A DNA stretch of 64,000 bases from Turnera subulata (Eukaryota > Streptophyta > Magnoliopsida > Malpighiales > Passifloraceae), in the NCBI GenBank assembly GCA_028386065.3, contig JAKUCV010006724.1:1-64000 (forward strand), in the 5' to 3' direction. The notes under the pieces were generated by a model. That model saw nothing but the letters and a program-made list of their open reading frames with translations. It ran no database searches and had not been told where the DNA came from. The translations under genes were made by a program, and so were the position numbers. Shown in pieces: positions 57,672 to 64,000 of the stretch. The number at the start of each line of letters is the position of its first letter. The first letter of the stretch is position 1.

Positions 57672-58652
57672 ATGTGCATTTCCTTGCATCTCGAACAATT
57701 GTTGCCTATTGGATTAATTACGTAGATGAAATTCACAAAAGGGAAGAAGTTATATGATCTGCACCCATTAGCATGTCCGGAATCCATGTATCTTAGTATT
57801 GGCAAGTACTGGCGGTGAAATCCTCTTGAACGGGTGTGGTAATCGCTTAGGGATTGGTTTAATGCATTAAATTAAATCGAGTAGTATAGATAAGGCTGTT
57901 GAAATATTTGAATTGGTTAACTAAATAAAAGTTTGAATAGAATAATTTGATGAATTCTGATTAAGATCCACAAATGGTAAAAAAAAAAAATGAAATGTCT
58001 GGATAGGAAGAATGTCTAGTATAGGTTTGTTTTTGTAAGCAGGGAGGCCGATGTGCACATTTATGCCTTTGGCAAACGGGGACTCCCATTTCAACTCAAG
58101 GTCTACTTATACTCTCACCCTGGAAATTTTTTATATTCTCACCTAGGACAGAGTGGGTAGGTGTTCAGGCAACTATTTTATTGTAGTTATTTTATTTGAA
58201 GATGTTCATAATACAGTAACGCATTTCATTCTATTTAGTTTAGCATGTGACACCTCTTGCACGCTTTACCTTATGCAATATGTTGAAATTGAAACCAAAA
58301 GAATGTGTGTCTAATATCATTTCTAATTGAAGGTGGGAAGCAAGTATGGCACTAAACCAGAAGTGTAAGAAAATTTGATAACTATAATAAAATGATTGCA
58401 TCGTTAATGTTTCAATTATGTGATTTATTTGTTAATATTTCTAATATGTATATCGTTAAAATATATATTGTCGAGAGAGCATCAAATATGTCACTATGAA
58501 TATTTTAACATGCTTAAAAAAATATAGATAGCATCATTTATGCCCAACAATGTCATTCCACACTTTTTATTCACTTTAAACAATTCACACAGCTTGAGGA
58601 ATAATATAACAATGATAGTATTTAATCAAACATAACTCTATTATAAATAATT
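57672..58652. other. Intergenic region
   Basis: AT-rich sequence without recognised genes or repeats, ending at copia B. Confidence 0.5.
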
Positions 58653-58835
58653 TGTTTAATGGAAAGAATTTTCATGAATGAAGGGGAAGATGAAGAAGAT
58701 GGAAAGAAGAAGAAGAGATAGAGAGGAAAAGATGAGCTCGGTTTTTTTTCATTTCACATATCATCTGTATTTCTGTTATACACAATATATAGGGGAAGGT
58801 AGGCAGTACAGTGCCATCCACTTTTTTTTATAACA
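58653..58835 (-). mobile_element. 3' LTR of copia B
   Basis: It ends TTTTATAACA, adjacent to the polypurine tract complement. The TG start at 58653 is chosen by analogy with copia A (TGTTTAATGG against TGTTGAAAAT) and is uncertain by some bases. Confidence 0.6.
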
Positions 58836-61800
58836 CTCCCCCTTGGATGTCATTGTGTATTGAATAGAATACGCTTAGGAAGAACTGCCTCATTAAAAAT
58901 CTTACCAAGAAAAACCCAGTGGGATAAAAACTTGGTGAAGGAAAAAAGAGTGCAGTACGTATTCTACTCCCCCTCATTTTAGCCTCCCTTGATTTCTTGA
59001 TATTGTTGTATGTCAATAATCTTTGTCAACTTCTGGTGACGTGTGCTTTGTCCGATTACTTTTGCGACTTTATCTTCATAATTTGTTGTTGGAGCACCTT
59101 CCTTGCCATCTTGATTTTATGGTCCCGATGATATAGTAATATCATGTGTAAAGTCGTAGCAGATGTCCGTCTGTGCTTTTGTGGATCAATTAAAGAACCT
59201 GGATCTGCAAAGACCAACTATATTCTCTTCCGGTTTACAGGGTTAACATAATATCACATCGGTTATACCCCGAAGATAAGATCAAAGTTATATCTTGCCA
59301 ATAGGCTTAAGTCAATAGCTTCAGGCTTCATGTTACCGGCAATATAAATTGTACTTTGATAGGGTACTTCTGGACCAATTTAATTCCTTTATGAGTCTTC
59401 ATCTCAAAACATAGCGCGGCATTTGGAAGCTTCTTCAGGAGTTCTGATAATATTTAAACATAAAATTCACATATAGATATGAACAAAACAACATAAGCAA
59501 TAATTAATTCATGCGTATACTCATATATACAATACATATCCAAATTGGTTCGAACCATGTAAGGATCAAATTATCTTAATTCTGTATATTTCTGGGAATT
59601 AGTTGCTTCAAGCAACCTTCAGGGATTCTCATGCATATGTCATGACTTATGGATCCATAGAAATAGGCTGTAATAGCATCCACTAGATGCATTTCTAATT
59701 CTTTCATATTATGCCAGACTTATCAAAAGTAATTGTATCTACCACAGGGGAGTATATCTCCTCATAATTAATACCAGGTCATTCTTGGGTAGAACCTTGT
59801 GCTACAAATCGTATTTTGTGCGACAAACCGTGCTTTTCCCCTTTTTCGTACAAGCACCCATTTATACTTGACCGGTTTTATACCATTGTTATACGGACTA
59901 TAGGTCCGAAAAATTCCTCGCTTTACAAGCGAGTCTAACACAGCCTTAATTATGTCTTTCTATATTTTGGCCAATCATTCTGCGCCTACATTCGGGTTAA
60001 TGCATAAAAATATCCCTTAACTTTATTATCTTCACTACTATTGTCCCTAAAGAAAGTATTGGGTAATTTATATCCCTCAACTTGTGCCTAACCGAGTAGA
60101 GTTGTCCAATTACCTGTAGTAACAGGTTTCGGATGTGGGACCCACCTGTTGTTGAATAAAAAATTATTTTTGTAATGTACTTGTTTTCCACGTCACATTG
60201 GCTTTAGTTTTTTTGAATTTTTTAAAAAAATGAAAAAAATATTGTAATTGGAAAAATTTTGTGGGTCCCACAAGCAATCATCTGATTTAAAAAAATAAAT
60301 ATATTTTTTTCCGAAATCCAAGCTAGATTCGTAATAAAAAAAATATTATAAAAGAATAAGGAAATCAAAAAAAAATCGCAATTAAAATTTATTAGGTCCC
60401 CACATCTTTAATCTGTAAAATTAAACTAGTAAAATTTAGAATTCGAAAAAGAAATCACAATTTAAAATTTATGAGGGCCCCACATCAAGAATTCACAATC
60501 CGTAAAATTCAAAATTTTCCAACATTTTTCCCAAATTATTTTTTAAAATTAATTTTTTATAAATTAGAATATTGGGGTGGGACCCACATTTTTTTAAGTT
60601 ACTAATCTGACATGGAATCCAAAAAGTGGAAAAAATAATTTTTTATTCAACAGCTAGAGGGTCCCACATCCGAAACCTGTTACTGCAGGTAATTGGACAA
60701 CTCCACTCGGTTAGGCACAAGTTAAGGGATATAAATTACCCAATACTTTCTTTAGGGACAACAGTGATGAATATATAAAAGTTAAGGGACATTTTTATGC
60801 ATTAACCCCCTACATTCATCAATAGATGTAGGTTCATGATCCTCATTTTCTTCATAATATTTAGCGCTATATATATTCCGTCGACGGTTATTTGACGTCG
60901 GTTCCATCATATTCCTGACACTGTAATTGAGATCTCATTATTTTCACTTATTTCAGGTACCTGAGTTACTTCTGGAATTTTATCACTTGTGTTAGAAACC
61001 TCTTCTGGAGGATTTTTAATATGAACCTCTGCTGGAGGCCTTATTTTCTTACTAGGGCCATCTTATCTCTTTGCTCCTTTTTATCAAGAATTTTATTTTC
61101 TTTTTGGAACCGAGTATATTCTATGCTTCTTGCGTACTTTATATTCATTTGCATATTATACTTTGTTCTACTGGAACATTAATTTGAACAGGAGTATTTG
61201 CAGCTGGTATATAATATTTAGTCACTTTATGTGTCTGGCAATTGCACATTAATTTTCCTGCAAATGAATCATCTTTTTGAACTTCAGGTTCACATTAATT
61301 TGTTTGAGGATCAACAATCATACACTGATAATGCATTTCAATAATATCTTAATCCAGCTGCTTTTTCCCTCCCCCTTATGTTGGGTAAACTTTGTATCTA
61401 ATTAATGACCAACATACCCAACATATTCAACATATATTCCCAATCTTCTTTAAAGGACCAATTTTACTATGCTGTGGTGGAGCAAAATATACTTTACAAC
61501 CAATGGTCCGAAGATGGGAGTTCTTAGGTTCATGACCATGAACCAATTAAATGGGGAGACATTATGATAACTTGTTGGCTTGATGCACACAAGTGCTGCT
61601 GCATGTAAAATACTATTTTCTCAAACAGTAATATTTCATTAACAATGGTCCTGCAATCAATTGGAAATGTTCACCCAGATCTTTTTGGGTTTATTGCCAA
61701 TGATATACATTTTCCATTGAAGAAATATACCAACAATATCTAGACATATAGTCTAATAACATAAGTAGGGATATGTACCCGTAAGTGGCTTAATCATTAA

Positions 61801-62090
61801 AATAAGTGCGCACAATGCCAACTTGCATCATACAATAGACCATCTAGTCGATGCATCGTAAAAATAACCTAGATGGTCAACACGGCGGAGTTATTAGTCC
61901 GCGTACATGTTCCTTATTATAAAATTTGCTGGTGATTCCAGGCCAATCTCATCTTAGGAAGGCCGTATAATTAATTTCGCAGCACACAAACACGTGGAAA
62001 TTCATTCTTCTGGTTTTTCAATGAATGACCAAATAAATTTCGTGCATCATTATTGATCCAGAATGGCCCAACCGGTCATGCCAACAATAA
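58836..62090 (-). pseudogene. Decayed copia pol of copia B
   Basis: The same minus-strand remnants as in copia A: YGSI and RDSHAYVMTYGS-type traces of reverse transcriptase (about 59600-59800), integrase core traces (about 61450-61760), GAG-pre-integrase (about 62040-62090). It is interrupted by the Mutator-like element at 59994-60808. Stops and frame changes are frequent. Confidence 0.75.
59994..60808. mobile_element. Mutator-like MITE in copia B (815 bp)
   Basis: The ends GGGTTAATGCATAAAAAT are inverted repeats of about 190 bp (shared: CAAAGAAAGTATTGGGTAA-type block, CCTAACCGAGT, CAGGTTTCGGATGTGGGACC). A perfect 9-bp duplication CCTACATTC flanks it (59985-59993, 60809-60817). Copia A has the uninterrupted site at about 25112. 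No transposase. Confidence 0.92.
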
Positions 62091-62094
62091 ATCC

Positions 62095-62410
62095 ATAAAC
62101 CAACTTCAAGTTAGTGCCAGCTTCAGACTGCTATTTATATGCCAGCTTTAGGCTGGGTATGATAACTTAGGAAAATTATTTACCAGCTTCTAGCTGGTGC
62201 ATAGCAGCTATAAATTACATATCTATCAGCCAACTTCTATTTGGTCTCAGCTTCGGGCTGTTCAAACTGTATATTTAAACACTTAAAATTGCTAGCTTCA
62301 GGCTAGTGCATTCTAGCTTCTGGCTGGATATAGTAAGTTTCAATTACTCGAATATTGTATATTTAATAACTTGAAATTGCTAGCTTCTGGCTGCTATACA
62401 TGTGTCAATT
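62095..62410. repeat. Constant-loop hairpin array, copia B (pol-proximal part)
   Basis: Units such as CCAGC-TTCTA-GCTGG (about 62183) and CTAGC-TTCAG-GCTAG (62292) parallel those of copia A, several with one arm mutated (for example CCAAC-TTCTA-TTTGG). Confidence 0.8.
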
Positions 62411-62635
62411 TTAGGCTTATTTTTGCCACTCATGTCGAAAAAGATCAGAATTATTGGACAATGATTAAAGTAGTGGCAAACCTTTCCAAAAGAAAAACCT
62501 CAAAGATTGAAAAGCTTTGGAGTTTACTGACAAATAATGCAAAGTTTTAACTACCGAAAAATCTTCTGGATCTTTTCGGAGACAGAAAAAGGGTCCACAT
62601 TTGAAAAACTGACACCTAGCTGTCTAATCTCAGAC

Positions 62636-62642
62636 TATAAGA
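62636..62642 (+). promoter_or_regulatory. TATA-like box of the antisense gene, copia B copy
   Basis: TATAAGA, 70 bp before the ATG at 62706, at the place of TATAAAA in copia A (one changed base). It may be weakened. Confidence 0.5.
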
Positions 62643-62705
62643 AGGGGAGGCGGTTGAGACAAGAAGATGCAGAAAACTCAAAAAAAACTCAACAAGATAA
62701 GAAAA

Positions 62706-63389
62706 ATGCCTTCCCCAGCTACTGTTTTCTTTGTTGAGGGTGCCTCTCTAGGAAGAAGGAATAGGTTAGCTTATAGCATGGTGAATGAGCAGCAAGAGGA
62801 ATTACCGAATGATCTAGCGAGAATTCCTCGTTTAGTGTTTGTTGATGAACTTTATTCATCTAGGTTCTTTGTAACTCCTATGGAAGAAACATTCTTCCTA
62901 GAGGACCAAAGCAATCTAAGGGCTTCCTTTTGTGGCTCGGCTAACTCTATTATGTTTTTCATATCTGATAGACTGCAGAAATTTCAACTAGAGCCTTCAT
63001 GTCAAATTTTAAATCAAAGCAGTTATTATCAGGTTTCCATGATGGCTCGGAGCGTCCCAAGGGTGACTGGGTTACCACCTACATGGCCTAAGGTACGACT
63101 TTTATTATGGAATTGTAGGGGTGTAGCAAGAAGGTCCCAAGATTTTGTGCGTACCTTAAGGGATCTGAAGAATCAGTACAAGCCCAACATGGTACTGATT
63201 ACTAAGACTTTGTGGCAAGTAGGAGAAAATCATGGAGTAATCCCACTCCGTTTTCCTGCAGCGAATCAGTTTGAGATACCTGGAGAAAACAATATGGGTG
63301 GCATGTGGTTCTCCTGGAACGACAGCGTTAGAGTCAACATCAACAACGAGGCTCAGAGTTTTAGAGTCAATGTTGTACCCAACAGATAA
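62706..63389 (+). CDS. Antisense passenger gene, copia B copy (intact, 227 aa)
   Basis: Complete plus-strand frame, MPSPATVFFVEGASLGRRNR to VVPNR, antisense to copia B. An upstream in-frame ATG at 62667 would add 13 residues; 62706 is chosen because all three copies share MPxP. It is very close to the copia A copy (differences scattered) and about 70 percent identical to the element C copy. WNCRG is kept at residues 135-139, but the conserved Glu of the TET motif (167) is Lys here (LITKT). So even residual nuclease-type chemistry is unlikely, and conservation must serve another role or be decaying. Confidence 0.82.
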   Translation: MPSPATVFFVEGASLGRRNRLAYSMVNEQQEELPNDLARIPRLVFVDELYSSRFFVTPMEETFFLEDQSNLRASFCGSANSIMFFISDRLQKFQLEPSCQILNQSSYYQVSMMARSVPRVTGLPPTWPKVRLLLWNCRGVARRSQDFVRTLRDLKNQYKPNMVLITKTLWQVGENHGVIPLRFPAANQFEIPGENNMGGMWFSWNDSVRVNINNEAQSFRVNVVPNR

Positions 63390-64000
63390 ATAATTATTTC
63401 AACTTTTGTATGAGAACAATTCCTCTATGTGGATGTTCTCAAGTAATGGATCCATTTTGCAATAATATGCATGTTTTCTTTTAGCTTTGCCATTATAAAC
63501 TCATTCACAGTCACATGCATAATTAATTATACTGTCTTATTCGCTTCAGGGAATAGAGCAGAGTCAATTCAACGAGATCCATAATAATATCTTTTATTAC
63601 TGTAAGCGAGTGTTTCTGTACTCTTCAAGAGTATTTGATCTTTTAGAGCGTAAATATATGATTTTCTAGATCATAGTAAAGCGTGCGTTCTTCAGGAACA
63701 TATTCAAACTTATGCTCTTCTGGAGCGTATAAATCTTTTCCTCACTTTGAGATTGTACATGTTATGTAAAATAGTTGACATCCACACATATAACTCTTCC
63801 CCTTGGATGTCAACTTGCATTGTCTCCAGGACAAATGCTTGAGCTATTATTTTACAAATAATTATAATAACAGTAAAGGAACATAATAAAATATAACAAA
63901 TAATAATTAAACAGAACATAAAATAAAAGCAAACAATAAAAATAACTTGCGCCTTCAGGGTAAGCAAGAACAATATCCATCTTCTGGTGGTCATATAATG
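63390..64000. repeat. Constant-loop hairpin array, copia B (gag-proximal part)
   Basis: TACTC-TTCAA-GAGTA (about 63618), GTTC-TTCAG-GAAC (about 63691), GCTC-TTCTG-GAGC (about 63715, extended by G-T pairs) and others in sequence collinear with 27740-28620 of copia A. Coding traces of gag are too weak to call. Confidence 0.75.

Larger units (their letters stand above)
58653..64000 (-). mobile_element. Copia B: relative of copia A, continuing past the window
   Basis: Collinear with copia A from its 3' LTR end (58835) to the window edge: CTCCCCCTTGGATGTCATTG, the pol remnants, the hairpin array, the passenger gene and the gag-proximal array, the last matching 28560-28610 at 63950-64000. Its LTR is clearly diverged from that of copia A. 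The 5' LTR and target duplication are outside the window. Confidence 0.8.

Noticed and set aside
1..64000. tRNA, rRNA or known structured RNA genes
   Set aside because: I found no cloverleaf with A and B boxes and no ribosomal or spliceosomal RNA sequence by eye; a tRNAscan-SE and Infernal run would be decisive.

Overview
This window is nuclear DNA of a flowering plant, most likely a eudicot. Five host genes have plant-type split exons with GT-AG introns, and their products are plant families: a GH3 beta-glucosidase, two STP-type hexose/H+ symporters, a large membrane-anchored acidic protein of the At5g17910 type, and a chloroplast FtsH7/FtsH9 protease. More than half of the remaining sequence is LTR retrotransposon, much of it nested.

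Layout. 1-9444: a decayed minus-strand Ty3/gypsy chromovirus (E1, Tekay/Del type, C-terminal chromodomain) with long LTRs; its left LTR is partly inverted and its right LTR ends at a single N (9445). 10795-15289: GH3 gene (minus, 9 exons, 613 aa). 16773-22765: two tandem STP genes (minus, 4 exons each). 23725-40281: one minus-strand copia element (copia A) with 5-bp target duplications ATTTT. It was split at 29851 by a plus-strand gypsy-type element (C, 29852-39946, duplications CGCTG), whose 3' LTR was in turn hit by a solo LTR (D, 35246-37684). 40335-43355: a Ty3/gypsy fragment and a Mutator-like TIR element with a 9-bp duplication. 44626-49000: acidic membrane protein (minus, 5 exons, 1176 aa). 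50580-56706: FTSH7/9 (plus, 13 exons, 804 aa). 58653-64000: copia B, a relative of copia A, running off the window and carrying its own Mutator-like insertion.

The most unusual content is a 227-codon gene present three times (27052, 32752, 62706). It lies twice inside copia-type elements and once inside the gypsy-type element C, always antisense to its host element. Each copy has a TATA-like box upstream of the ATG. The reading frame is open, or nearly so, although the surrounding copia pol is wrecked, and the compared copies differ largely by synonymous changes. Its C-terminal third resembles the N-terminal part of a plant LINE endonuclease (WNCRG, TET); its first 130 residues I do not recognise. 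Element C carries this gene plus a second antisense gene (125 aa, basic, NLS-like), and I see no gag-pol beyond a few gag start codons. It looks like a non-autonomous partner of an E1-type chromovirus that transports an antisense two-gene cassette. The copia elements also hold a dispersed array of small inverted repeats with a near-constant 5-nt loop (TTCAG/TTCTG/TTCTA) and freely varying but matched stems. Analogous covarying hairpin arrays lie in the gypsy LTRs.

I see no functional link between the host genes. The two STP genes are a tandem duplicate pair. All exon boundaries were read by eye from reading-frame continuity and GT-AG sites; each of the five host gene models closes in frame.
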